Of a DNA stretch of 64,000 nt, positions 7,534 through 15,724 are shown one piece after another. The stretch comes from Geomicrobium sediminis (GTDB lineage Bacteria > Bacillota > Bacilli > Bacillales > Marinococcaceae). How positions within the stretch are numbered: the stretch's first letter is position 1; each line of letters starts with the position of its first letter. The DNA is taken from positions 62,001 to 126,000 of the forward strand of contig NZ_JAFBEC010000002.1 in the NCBI RefSeq assembly GCF_016908595.1. Reading direction: 5' to 3'. Under the pieces are notes generated by a model. It worked only from the letters and a program-made list of their open reading frames with translations, was not told the origin of the DNA and did no database searches. The translations under genes and the position numbers were made by a program.

Positions 7534-9531
7534 ATGGCTGATGCCAACGCTCATCTCAATGACGCACCAGAACGAGAATTGACCGAAAAGGAAAAAGAAG
7601 AACTACTCAAAAAATACGACAAAGAATCGAACACGAGAACCGATCTTGGTAAGTGGATTTGGATTGCGTTTATTATCGGAATCTCTCTCACCTCATTTCA
7701 CTTGTACACCGGTCTTCGCGGGGGCTATGGATCATTAATGCAAGGAGCTATTCACGTTGGTAGTGGTCTTGCATTAATTTACATATTATATCCCATTAGT
7801 AAAAAAGCAGATAAAAAAGTCGGTGTGCCATTTTACGATGCGATTTTAGCACTTCTTTCACTGTACTGTTGTTTTTATATCGTTTGGAATTATGATTATT
7901 TGACAAGTGCAGTCATTTTTGGTTTTTCACTTCATGATCAACTCGTAGCACTAGGCGCGATCGCTCTTTTACTTGAAGCAACAAGACGAGCTGTCGGTAT
8001 GCCAATCGTCGTTATTGCCATTCTTGCACTCCTTTACGGTGTGTATGGTTCTTGGTCATGGCTCGGGACATTTGCTCATCCTGGTTTTACGTGGACCGGA
8101 ATGGCTACGCAATTGTTTTTTACGACTGAGGCAATTTTCGGTACACCGATCCAAGTGTCCTCGACGTTTATTTACTTGTTTTTATTCTTTGGTGTCATTT
8201 TAGTCCGAACTAACATTGGCCAGTTCTTCAACGACATTGCTTTTCGACTTACTGGTCGCTATACAGGGGGAACCGCTAAAGCAGCTGTTGCAGCAAGTGG
8301 TTTACAAGGAATGGTAACAGGAAGTTCAGTAGCCAATACGGTCGGTTCAGGTTCCTTTACGATCCCAATGATGAAACGCTCTGGGTTTAAACCTGAGTTT
8401 GCAGGTGCGGCAGAAGCTTCTGCATCAACGGGTGGACAAATTATGCCGCCGATTATGGGGGCAGCTGCCTTTATTATGGCGGGGTATGTAGGTATTCCAT
8501 ATAGTGAACTTATTATTTATGCCATCATTCCGGCATTGCTTTACTTTATGGGTGTATTTTTTGGAATTCACTTTGAAGCAAAACGACAAGGAATTGTCGG
8601 TGTGCCAGTTTCTGAACTTCCAAAAATACGTTCATTTATTACGAGAATTGATATGATTTTACCACTTGTAACGATTATTGGCTTAATGCTTATAGGCTTT
8701 ACCCCAACTTTCGCTGCATTATGGGGCATTCTAGCAGCTTTTGTCATCAGTTTATTTCGAAAAGATACACGCCCGACGCTGCTCGGTGTCCTTGATATGA
8801 TGGAGAAAGGTGCAAGAACTGCCGTTCCAGTCATTGCTGCCTGTGCTTCTGCAGGGATTATTGTCGGAATTGTTGTATTTACTGGGCTTGGTGGCGTATT
8901 AGCACGAGGTATTATCGTACTTGCTGATGGCCAGTTCTTCCTTGTTCTGTTCTTTACGATGATTGCTTGTATTATACTCGGTATGGGTCTGCCGACAACT
9001 GCAAATTATGTTGTTACCGCAACCGTTGCAGCACCAGCAATTTTAATGTTTGATGTTCCACCAATCGCTGCACATATGTTTGTATTTTATTTCGGTCTAG
9101 CAGCAGATATTACGCCTCCGGTCTGCTTGGCAGCGTATGCAGGTGCAGGTATTGCCCGAGCCAATCCGATGAAAACAGGGATCATCGCTTTCAAATTGGC
9201 CATTGCTGCCTTTATCATTCCATATGTGTTTGTAGCAAACCCTGTGTTGCTCTTGCAAGATGCTACGTTTATGACACTGATGCCACCGCTAATTACAGCC
9301 ATTATCGGAATGATTGCAATTAGTGCTGCGATCATGAACTACTTTGTCGCAAAACCTAAAATCTATGAACGTCTCGGTCTAATAGTCGGTGGAATTATGG
9401 CTGTTTATCCAAATAGCATTCCAATTTCATTGGCTGGAATTGGTATTCTTACCTTGATCGCCCTCGTTCAACACATTCGCAATAAACGTAACCAAACACC
9501 ACGTACGCCTGAACGTACAGTTGAAGCTTAA
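7534..9531 (+). CDS. TRAP transporter permease, fused small and large subunits (4TM/12TM)
   Basis: A 665-aa membrane protein in which the small DctQ-type subunit (about residues 40-150, four membrane segments) is fused to the large DctM-type subunit (about 150-630). The large part shows GMVTGSSVANTVGSGSFTIP and GGQIMPPIMGAAAFIM, conserved in TAXI-TRAP fused permeases. With the preceding lipoprotein it forms a complete secondary transporter driven by an ion gradient, in salt-adapted bacteria usually Na+. AAGGTGGTGA upstream serves as ribosome-binding site. A strong terminator follows. Confidence 0.94.
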   Translation: MADANAHLNDAPERELTEKEKEELLKKYDKESNTRTDLGKWIWIAFIIGISLTSFHLYTGLRGGYGSLMQGAIHVGSGLALIYILYPISKKADKKVGVPFYDAILALLSLYCCFYIVWNYDYLTSAVIFGFSLHDQLVALGAIALLLEATRRAVGMPIVVIAILALLYGVYGSWSWLGTFAHPGFTWTGMATQLFFTTEAIFGTPIQVSSTFIYLFLFFGVILVRTNIGQFFNDIAFRLTGRYTGGTAKAAVAASGLQGMVTGSSVANTVGSGSFTIPMMKRSGFKPEFAGAAEASASTGGQIMPPIMGAAAFIMAGYVGIPYSELIIYAIIPALLYFMGVFFGIHFEAKRQGIVGVPVSELPKIRSFITRIDMILPLVTIIGLMLIGFTPTFAALWGILAAFVISLFRKDTRPTLLGVLDMMEKGARTAVPVIAACASAGIIVGIVVFTGLGGVLARGIIVLADGQFFLVLFFTMIACIILGMGLPTTANYVVTATVAAPAILMFDVPPIAAHMFVFYFGLAADITPPVCLAAYAGAGIARANPMKTGIIAFKLAIAAFIIPYVFVANPVLLLQDATFMTLMPPLITAIIGMIAISAAIMNYFVAKPKIYERLGLIVGGIMAVYPNSIPISLAGIGILTLIALVQHIRNKRNQTPRTPERTVEA

Positions 9532-9540
9532 GCAAACGTT

Positions 9541-9571
9541 AAAGAGCCCGTCCTTAAAGGACGGGCTCTTT
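9541..9571 (+). terminator. Terminator of the TRAP operon
   Basis: A perfect 13-bp stem (AAAGAGCCCGTCC with GGACGGGCTCTTT) and a 5-nt loop, ten bases after the permease stop codon. The arms supply short A and T runs, so it could work in both directions. Confidence 0.88.
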
Positions 9572-9586
9572 AACAATGTAATGGAG

Positions 9587-9600
9587 AGTCTACGTAGACT
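9587..9600. repeat. 14-bp perfect palindrome
   Basis: AGTCTACGTAGACT lies between the TRAP terminator and the next gene. It could be a short hairpin or a protein-binding site; nothing else supports a function. A second 10-bp imperfect hairpin (9629-9652) just after the small gene at 9657 may end that gene's transcript. Confidence 0.35.
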
Positions 9601-9656
9601 AGCAACCGAGCGACACACACCCAGTATGTAGGATGGAGGAAACTCCACCCTATACA

Positions 9657-9821
9657 CTAATCATAATTCCGTTGTCTTGTGTCATCGAGAACTTGTTCAA
9701 GGTGCGCAATTTGGTCTCTAAGACCATCCTCTAATTGTCGCTCCTTGTCCGTAATTTTCTGCTGCAATTGACGCAGAAACTCTAAATCTCTTCGAAACAT
9801 CGATCTCTCCAGTTTTGACAT
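9657..9821 (-). CDS. Small charged coiled-coil protein of unknown function
   Basis: A 54-aa frame beginning MSKLERSMFRRDLEFLRQLQ. AGGAG is placed seven bases before the ATG at 9821, which is why this start is preferred to the longer frame beginning at 9848. The whole sequence is helical, with alternating charge and leucines at heptad-like spacing, so it may form a coiled coil. I do not recognise it. It lies 69 bp downstream of the RpiR gene on the same strand and may be the last gene of that transcript. Confidence 0.55.
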   Translation of the reverse strand: MSKLERSMFRRDLEFLRQLQQKITDKERQLEDGLRDQIAHLEQVLDDTRQRNYD

Positions 9822-9890
9822 AGATATACTCCTAAAATCGATAGACATCTATATCCCCTATATTACCTTAATGTTCTCTTTAGAAACATG

Positions 9891-10739
9891 TTATTTGTGA
9901 AAGACATCAAACGCATCCCAAAGCTCTTCTAAACTTTCTAAGCGCTTTTCAACCTTTTCATGTTGTGATCTTGTTACAGCTGTAATCAATGCGCTTACAA
10001 TACTTTGAGGTGCTGAAAACGAATCAATAAATGAATTAATTTCAGTTGCCGCAAGTAACTTCCGATCACCGTATGGAACGAGTGGAGATAGCATATGATC
10101 CGTAATAACGAGCGTTTTAGCATTCTTTTGCTTGACAGATTTCAACACTTCTACCGTTCGTTTCGTATACCTAGAGAAGCCAAAAGCGATAACCAAATCA
10201 TCTTCTTTAATATCAATCAAATGTTCTGATACCCCATCTGCACTACGAAGCATCTCAGTATTTTGTAATACGAGATCCAAATAAAATTCAAGAAATAACC
10301 CAACGCTCATCGCACTTCGGTAAGCGATAATGTAAATTCGCTTTGCGTTAACAATATCATCGATGGCACCTTGGAACTGTTCAACATCAATTTGTTGGAG
10401 CGTTGTGCTTAAATTGTTCATATCATCAGCGAGCACTTCTCGAATTGTATCCTCTGGAGAATCGCCTCGCTCAGTCGTTGACGCAAACACTTCTGCAGAG
10501 GTCCATTTCCGTTGCAATGCAGCTTGCATGTGGCGTTGCAAATCTGGATAGCCTTTATAATCTAAAAAGAAAGCGAAGCGCACGACGGTCGCCTCGCCTA
10601 CTTCTGCATTTTTGGCTAGTTTTGATGCGGTAAGAAACGGTGCGGTCTCTTGATGATCGATCAAATAGTTGGCAATCTTTAATTGAGATTTACTCATCTC
10701 ATGCTGTCTCGCGATCATTTGTTCATATACATCAGACAA
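9891..10739 (-). CDS. RpiR/MurR-family transcriptional regulator
   Basis: A 282-aa regulator with an N-terminal helix-turn-helix of the RpiR type (about residues 1-75, including SKLAKNAEVGEATVVRFAF) and a C-terminal SIS domain (about 125-255), which in this family binds a phosphosugar or related ligand. The start is TTG with AGGGGGA upstream. It lies 36 bp after the class-III aminotransferase gene and is likely co-transcribed. The region upstream of that aminotransferase contains TGAAAT-N4-ATTTCA and three TTTTGTGAA copies, plausible binding sites for this protein. RpiR regulators beside amino-acid enzymes rather than sugar enzymes are less usual. Confidence 0.9.
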   Translation of the reverse strand: MSDVYEQMIARQHEMSKSQLKIANYLIDHQETAPFLTASKLAKNAEVGEATVVRFAFFLDYKGYPDLQRHMQAALQRKWTSAEVFASTTERGDSPEDTIREVLADDMNNLSTTLQQIDVEQFQGAIDDIVNAKRIYIIAYRSAMSVGLFLEFYLDLVLQNTEMLRSADGVSEHLIDIKEDDLVIAFGFSRYTKRTVEVLKSVKQKNAKTLVITDHMLSPLVPYGDRKLLAATEINSFIDSFSAPQSIVSALITAVTRSQHEKVEKRLESLEELWDAFDVFHK

Positions 10740-10775
10740 TTCAAGATCCCCCTTCAGACCGCGAAACCCTACATG

Positions 10776-12158
10776 TTAATCGTTTGAAGGAAAAAGGGTT
10801 GGAACTACCTTTTCATAAGCCATGATCGTTTTCTCAATTGCTTCATCATCATGTGCAACTGACATACTATAGCGATTACCAGGCTTAACATAAATCCCTT
10901 CTTGGAATAGGGCACGATCCATTTCTGTCCGAAGCTTCTTATCTACGTGTTCGAAGCATCGATAGTTACTGAGACTTTCCTTATTTGTAAATAATACACT
11001 AAACAATGAACCGATGCCAACCGCTTTCATAGGAAGACTGTGTTTCTTAAATACCGCTTCAAGTTCCGATTTGAACTGTTCTGTACGAATTAATAAGTCA
11101 CTCATCTCTTCTTCTAAAACATCTAGCGTTGCTAAACCTGCCGCTAGAACGAGCGGATGTCCGTTATACGTTCCACTATGGAACAACGCGAGTTGCTTAC
11201 GGTCGGTCTGGTCTTGGTCGGCAAAGAAATCAAATCCAGCGAGCGGAGACGTACGCCCCATAATTTCTTGTTTCCCACCAACAACACCGAAAGGAAACCC
11301 TCCACCAACGACTTTCCCCATCGTCGTTAAATCTGGTTCAACATTGTAGAGGTTCTGAACACCACCCATACCGGTTCTAAATCCGGTTTTCACTTCATCA
11401 AAGATCAAGACGATGTTTAATTTCTTTGTTAATGTGTGAAGCTTCTGTAGAAAATCGTTCGTAGGTGCAATGATCCCCGCTTCAAGCGGTTCAACAATAA
11501 GTGCTCCAATTTCAGCTGCATGTTCAGTTAAGATTTTCTCACAGTGCTCATACTGATTAAACGGAAGGACGAACGTATTTTGCATCGCTAACTCATCCAT
11601 ACCGTAAGAATCTGCAACACGATTTGGCTCATGTGCAGTGCCTGCATCCTGTTCATTCGGGCTTACACTAATGAGTAGAGAATCGATCGCACCGTGGTAA
11701 TGACCCTCAAACTTCGCAATCTTATATTTACCTGTATGCGCCATCGCCAAACGAAGGGCAAGTAAATTTGCTTCTGTTCCTGAATTCGTATATCTTACGC
11801 TTTCCATTGAAGGAAAATAACGTAACAATCGTTCTGCAAATGCGGCTTCCTTTTCATGAGGTGTTCCGAACAGCCACGTACCATCTTGTTCAATTTGTTG
11901 CTGAATTGCGGATTTCACTTCTTCATGACCGTGACCGAGCATTAAGGCCCCGTATCCCATTAAATAGTCGATGTATTCATGACCATCAACGTCAAACAAT
12001 CGACTGCCGTGTGCTCGCTTAATTGCAATTGGATATGGCTCAAAATGCTTTATATTCGCAGTCATTCCTCCAGGCATGACTTGTTTTGCACGCTCCATAT
12101 GTCGTTTTGACATCATTGTTTGCGCTTCATAAGAAAGGCGATTGTTCGCTATCCCCAT
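10776..12158 (-). CDS. Class-III PLP aminotransferase (glutamate-1-semialdehyde aminomutase-like)
   Basis: A 460-aa class-III aminotransferase. It has the small-domain start MPGGMTANIKHFEPYP, the cofactor loop TNSGTEANL at about 124-132, Asp254 in IFDEVKTGFR and the Schiff-base lysine K282 in TMGKVVGGGFPFG. The overall pattern resembles GSA aminomutase, but members of this branch also act on beta- or omega-amino acids. No haem genes are nearby; the neighbours are a RpiR regulator and a divergent aminomutase-like radical SAM enzyme, so amination or deamination of a beta-amino acid is a reasonable guess. ATG 12158 has GGAGGAG four bases upstream; an upstream in-frame start at 12191 has none. 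Confidence 0.85.
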   Translation of the reverse strand: MGIANNRLSYEAQTMMSKRHMERAKQVMPGGMTANIKHFEPYPIAIKRAHGSRLFDVDGHEYIDYLMGYGALMLGHGHEEVKSAIQQQIEQDGTWLFGTPHEKEAAFAERLLRYFPSMESVRYTNSGTEANLLALRLAMAHTGKYKIAKFEGHYHGAIDSLLISVSPNEQDAGTAHEPNRVADSYGMDELAMQNTFVLPFNQYEHCEKILTEHAAEIGALIVEPLEAGIIAPTNDFLQKLHTLTKKLNIVLIFDEVKTGFRTGMGGVQNLYNVEPDLTTMGKVVGGGFPFGVVGGKQEIMGRTSPLAGFDFFADQDQTDRKQLALFHSGTYNGHPLVLAAGLATLDVLEEEMSDLLIRTEQFKSELEAVFKKHSLPMKAVGIGSLFSVLFTNKESLSNYRCFEHVDKKLRTEMDRALFQEGIYVKPGNRYSMSVAHDDEAIEKTIMAYEKVVPTLFPSND

Positions 12159-12184
12159 TGTTCTCCTCCAGTAATAAAAGATTA

Positions 12185-12290
12185 ATTTCACAAAAATAAT
12201 AAAATGAATGATTTACTTCATTTTAAGCGAAAATTCCTTTTTTGTGAACCCATTATTTCAACTTATTCATTTTGTGAAATTTTTATTTCA
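12185..12290. promoter_or_regulatory. Cluster of candidate RpiR operators between aminotransferase and aminomutase genes
   Basis: The AT-rich divergent region holds a perfect TGAAAT-TTTT-ATTTCA repeat (12275-12290), an 8-bp inverted repeat AAAATGAA/TTCATTTT (12201-12224), and TTTTGTGAA in three copies (12240-12248, 12270-12278, and inverted at about 12187-12195). The TGAAA-N-TTTCA pattern resembles sites of several RpiR-family regulators, and a RpiR gene is in the adjoining operon. Binding is inferred. Confidence 0.5.
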
Positions 12291-12344
12291 AAAATATGAA
12301 GGAGATCTTTCATTTAAAACTATTTTGAATCTTTTTATTCTTTT

Positions 12345-12373
12345 TTGACCTTGTACACTCCTCTTGTTATACT
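12345..12373 (+). promoter_or_regulatory. Sigma-A promoter of the aminomutase gene
   Basis: TTGACC at 12345-12350 and TATACT at 12368-12373 with a 17-bp spacer, 41 bp before the start codon. The candidate operators lie upstream of it. Confidence 0.7.
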
Positions 12374-12414
12374 AAGCTCATTCTATCAATGATCAATACT
12401 AAAGGAGGATGTTT

Positions 12415-13596
12415 ATGGCACAGCCGAAATATATTACTAATATTGATAAAATTCCTGAAATTCCAAAGAGAGAAAAAGAAAAACTCCGTAAGATCACTGA
12501 TAAATTTGTTTTTAGAGTAAATGATTATTATTTAGGTCTGATTGATTGGGAAGACCCAAATGATCCTATTAAAAACCTCGTAATCCCAAATGAACAAGAG
12601 CTCTCAGAATACGGTCGTTGGGATGCTTCTGATGAAGATACGAACTATGTTGTTTCTGGTTGCCAGCATAAATATGAAACGACTGCCCTCTTAATATGTT
12701 CTGAAGTTTGTGGTGCTTATTGTCGTTATTGTTTTAGAAAGCGCTTATTTAGAAACGACGTAAAAGAAGCAATGAGCGATGTTGATCCTGGTATTGAGTA
12801 CATTCGTAATCACCCAGAGATTAACAACGTCCTGTTAACAGGTGGAGACCCGATGATTTTGGCTACAAAGAAGTTGCGATACATTATTGAAGAATTGCGC
12901 AACATTCAGCACGTGAAAATTATCCGAATCGGCTCGAAATTACCTGTATTTAATCCGATGCGTATTTATGAAGATCAAGAGCTGCTTGATCTATTTAGAG
13001 AGTACTCAACACCTGACAACCGGATTTATGTGATGGCTCACGTTAATCATCCGCGTGAAATTACCGCTGAAGCGAAAAAAGCATTTGAAGCGCTTCACGA
13101 TGCTGGTGTCATCGTTGTAAACCAGACACCTGTATTAAAGGGAATTAATGATAACCCTGAAGATTTAGGAGAACTACTCAATCGTTTATCATGGGCTGGT
13201 GTCACCCCTTACTACTTCTTTATTAACCGTCCAGTTGCTGGTAATAACGATTTTGTGCTCACTCTTAAAGAAGCGTATGAAGCCGTTGAGAAAGCAAAAG
13301 CAATTACGAGCGGCCTTGGCAAACGGATTCGTCTGTCGATGAGTCACACATCTGGGAAAATCGAAATTCTTGCCATTGAAGATGGAAAGGCGTATTTAAA
13401 ATACCACCAGTCACGTGATGGGAATTATGGGAAGTTTATGGTTTTAGATTGTCCAGATGATGCTGCTTGGTTTGATGATTTACCAGGAAGTGAAGCTCAT
13501 TGGGAGATGCCTAAGAAGAAAGTCGAAGACGTTGCAAGCGTCAACCAAATGTCTGACATGCCAGAGAAAAGAAAGCGTAAAGTTAAAACCTCTTAA
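12415..13596 (+). CDS. KamA-family radical SAM aminomutase (substrate uncertain)
   Basis: A 393-aa radical SAM enzyme related to lysine 2,3-aminomutase. The iron-sulfur motif is C99-GAY-C103-RY-C106, followed by FRKRLF, the SAM-binding LLTGGDPM at about 140 and VLKGINDN at about 243. Such enzymes move an alpha-amino group to the beta carbon using PLP and 5'-deoxyadenosyl radical. Classical enzymes have an Asp in a YQCD-like strand and another in VVDAPGGGGK; here the matching places read FFINRP and SMSHTSGKIEI, so both lysine-binding aspartates seem absent. It could be a beta-amino-acid enzyme with another substrate. ATG 12415 lies six bases after AAGGAGG; ATG 12409 abuts that site and is rejected. 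Confidence 0.82.
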   Translation: MAQPKYITNIDKIPEIPKREKEKLRKITDKFVFRVNDYYLGLIDWEDPNDPIKNLVIPNEQELSEYGRWDASDEDTNYVVSGCQHKYETTALLICSEVCGAYCRYCFRKRLFRNDVKEAMSDVDPGIEYIRNHPEINNVLLTGGDPMILATKKLRYIIEELRNIQHVKIIRIGSKLPVFNPMRIYEDQELLDLFREYSTPDNRIYVMAHVNHPREITAEAKKAFEALHDAGVIVVNQTPVLKGINDNPEDLGELLNRLSWAGVTPYYFFINRPVAGNNDFVLTLKEAYEAVEKAKAITSGLGKRIRLSMSHTSGKIEILAIEDGKAYLKYHQSRDGNYGKFMVLDCPDDAAWFDDLPGSEAHWEMPKKKVEDVASVNQMSDMPEKRKRKVKTS

Positions 13597-13609
13597 TAAC
13601 CAAACCATC

Positions 13610-13658
13610 AACGCCACATCCTGACACTTCAAAAACGAAGCGCTTAGGATGTGGCGTT
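13610..13658. terminator. Hairpin between convergent aminomutase and FAH genes
   Basis: AACGCCACATCCT and AGGATGTGGCGTT form a 13-bp outer stem; a small inner stem CTTC/GAAG sits in the loop. It lies between two converging genes and probably stops transcription from both sides, although the T-tract is weak. Confidence 0.7.
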
Positions 13659-13675
13659 TACATGTTCTATACGTT

Positions 13676-14584
13676 TTACACCATCTGATTACGTAACTCT
13701 CCAATTGCAGGAATCGTAATGACCACTTCGTCCCCGGCTTTTAGAAACTTCGGTGGCTTCATTCCTTTCCCAACACCTGACGGAGTACCCGTTGCGATAA
13801 TATCACCAGGCTCGAGCGTCATTCCTTTTGACAATACGTGAATTAATTCGCGAACATCAAAGATCATATCCGTAAGCGGCGCTTGTTGACGTACCTCATC
13901 ATTCACAGTCGTCGTAATCGTTTCTTTAAGCAATTCTTCTTCACTTAGACGTGTAACGATTGATGGACCAATTGGACAGAACCCGTCCAAGCTCTTACCA
14001 ACAAAAAACTGTTTATGTCTCGCTTGCAAATCACGAGCTGTAATATCATTTAATAATGTGAATCCAAAAATGTAATCCCAAGCATCTTCTCGCTCGATCT
14101 TCGTACCTTTTTTACCAATAACGATGGCAAGTTCACCTTCATAGTCAACTTGCTCTGTAATGTCACTGTGAAGCGAGACGTTGTCTTGATGTGCACAGAT
14201 CGTCGTGTGAGCTTTCGTAAAGATTAAAGGATGATCTGGGATGTCTTTAGCAGAACCCATTTCAATCGCATGCGCTGCATAGTTTTTGCCTACACACATA
14301 ACATTTTTTGGAGGGTGCTTAATTGGTGTGAGCGTTTGAAATTCTCCGTCTTTTACAAATACATCGTTGTTAACAGCTTCGTTATGTACCGCTTGCTCAT
14401 ATACTGAATCAACTGTAGTGAGGAAAGGCTCACCAAGTGAAATCGCTGATATCATATCTGCAGGGCATTCCGTTCCTGGACTGTATAGTTGAAATGCTTT
14501 TTCTAACAGTAATGCTTTGTCGCTTGACATTTGCTTTGCAGCTAACGTTTCAATTCCTTCGTGTGAAACCACTAATAAGTGCAT
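13676..14584 (-). CDS. Fumarylacetoacetate hydrolase (FAH) family protein
   Basis: A 302-aa FAH-family enzyme. It shows CVGKNYAAHAIEMG at about 97-110 and the metal-binding VDYEGELAIVIGK, with further conserved NDITARDLQ, GKSLDGFCPIGP and TGTPSGVG. Members cleave or isomerise C-C bonds in 2-oxo acids using Mg2+ or Mn2+ (acylpyruvases, 2-hydroxyhepta-2,4-diene-1,7-dioate isomerases, oxaloacetate decarboxylase). The N-terminal 95 residues are the usual poorly conserved cap. AGGAGAGGG precedes the ATG. It lies 11 bp after the oxidoreductase gene, so the two form an operon. The substrate is unknown. Confidence 0.88.
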   Translation of the reverse strand: MHLLVVSHEGIETLAAKQMSSDKALLLEKAFQLYSPGTECPADMISAISLGEPFLTTVDSVYEQAVHNEAVNNDVFVKDGEFQTLTPIKHPPKNVMCVGKNYAAHAIEMGSAKDIPDHPLIFTKAHTTICAHQDNVSLHSDITEQVDYEGELAIVIGKKGTKIEREDAWDYIFGFTLLNDITARDLQARHKQFFVGKSLDGFCPIGPSIVTRLSEEELLKETITTTVNDEVRQQAPLTDMIFDVRELIHVLSKGMTLEPGDIIATGTPSGVGKGMKPPKFLKAGDEVVITIPAIGELRNQMV

Positions 14585-14595
14585 AAAACCCTCTC

Positions 14596-15174
14596 CTATT
14601 CATAGTGCTCAGCGTAATCGCTCACTCGCTGCAACATCGTTTGATGCTCTTTCTCACTTGCTTGGACAACATATCCTAAGTGTAACGGCTTAAGGAGATC
14701 GAATCCACAAAAATCGCTAATTGAGTGTTTTACAATTCCTTCGAAATGATCTTTTTCCGCCTTGTTCCATTCTGTTTCTGGTGAGCCCGTCGTGTAGATT
14801 AATCCTAACGGCTTATTATTCATTTTAGGAATTGGCGTTTCATTCTCTAACTCAAACGCAAATCCGTAAGACAACACGCGATCCAAATATCCTTTACCGA
14901 TTGCCGGAAAACCTCCCCACCAAATCGGAAAGATCAATGTGATCGTTTTTGCTGCTTGTAGCATTTGATGCTCGCGTTGTACATCATCCGCATACACTCC
15001 CTTAAGGGTGTCTTCGTATTCAGTTTCAGAAAGAACGACATCCGTAAACGATTCATACAGATGTTTAACGTAAACCTCTTCATTCCCTTTCTGTTTAAGC
15101 GCTTGCTCAAACGTATGTAACACTTGTCCATTAAAGCTATCTTTCGATGGGTGCATGTAAATAATATAGTGCAT
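14596..15174 (-). CDS. NAD(P)H oxidoreductase, flavodoxin-like fold (NQO/MdaB type)
   Basis: A 192-aa flavodoxin-fold oxidoreductase. The opening strand and loop HYIIYMHPSKDSFNGQVL binds the flavin phosphate, and FPIWWGGFPAIGKGYLDRVLSYGFAF is the signature of the KefF/MdaB/NQO quinone reductase group. It probably reduces quinones or other electrophiles with two electrons from NAD(P)H. ATG 15174 has AAGGAAG eight bases upstream; a TTG immediately before it gives one extra residue and is less likely. First gene of the operon with the FAH-family gene. Confidence 0.87.
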   Translation of the reverse strand: MHYIIYMHPSKDSFNGQVLHTFEQALKQKGNEEVYVKHLYESFTDVVLSETEYEDTLKGVYADDVQREHQMLQAAKTITLIFPIWWGGFPAIGKGYLDRVLSYGFAFELENETPIPKMNNKPLGLIYTTGSPETEWNKAEKDHFEGIVKHSISDFCGFDLLKPLHLGYVVQASEKEHQTMLQRVSDYAEHYE

Positions 15175-15265
15175 CAAGCAACTTCCTTTCTATATTTTTG
15201 TTTCGATTACAAAAATATCGGTTATAGATAGATTAACAATGCAAATAAATTAAAGAGGTGTCCTT

Positions 15266-15715
15266 ATGCATAAGTTCTCAACAGCACTTGCTGTGTGGGC
15301 CATCTTTATCTTCATTTCAGGTGTGATGTTCCCAATTGAATTAACAAACGGTGCGAGCGATGTAACTCAAGTGTTACACAGTTATACGATTTATGGTTTC
15401 TTTTCTTTAATCCCGATCGTTTTTTATGGTGGATTCTTATCTTTTATGGCAGATTGGATTGCCAAACATTATACTCGTTTCCGCGAAACAATGTCGTTAA
15501 GCATTCATATTGCTGGAGGTATGATCGTTTATTTCGCAACTGCGAATATTGATTTGACCATTCTTGCAGTTGTTGCCACATTGCTGTTCTTCCTTGTCGA
15601 TCGAGCGTTATCCCTTCTAGGTGAAAAATCAGGGGGAACACAACTTGCGAACAGCCTATCTTTATTCATCGGTTGCAGCGGTGTTCTTACGATGATCATG
15701 GCAAGCACGATTTAA
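15266..15715 (+). CDS. Conserved-looking multi-pass membrane protein, function unknown
   Basis: A 149-aa hydrophobic protein with four probable membrane segments (about residues 5-24, 42-66, 80-112 and 125-148). AGAGGTG is five bases before the ATG. I recognise no family or catalytic motif. It stands alone between divergent oxidoreductase and convergent carboxyltransferase genes, with only 9 bp to the latter's stop codon. Confidence 0.65.
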   Translation: MHKFSTALAVWAIFIFISGVMFPIELTNGASDVTQVLHSYTIYGFFSLIPIVFYGGFLSFMADWIAKHYTRFRETMSLSIHIAGGMIVYFATANIDLTILAVVATLLFFLVDRALSLLGEKSGGTQLANSLSLFIGCSGVLTMIMASTI

Positions 15716-15724
15716 TATCGTTTA

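Noticed and set aside
9427-9657. Minus-strand frame of 76 codons antisense to the TRAP permease end
   Set aside because: It crosses the strong TRAP terminator, lies mostly antisense to a conserved gene and has no start signal.
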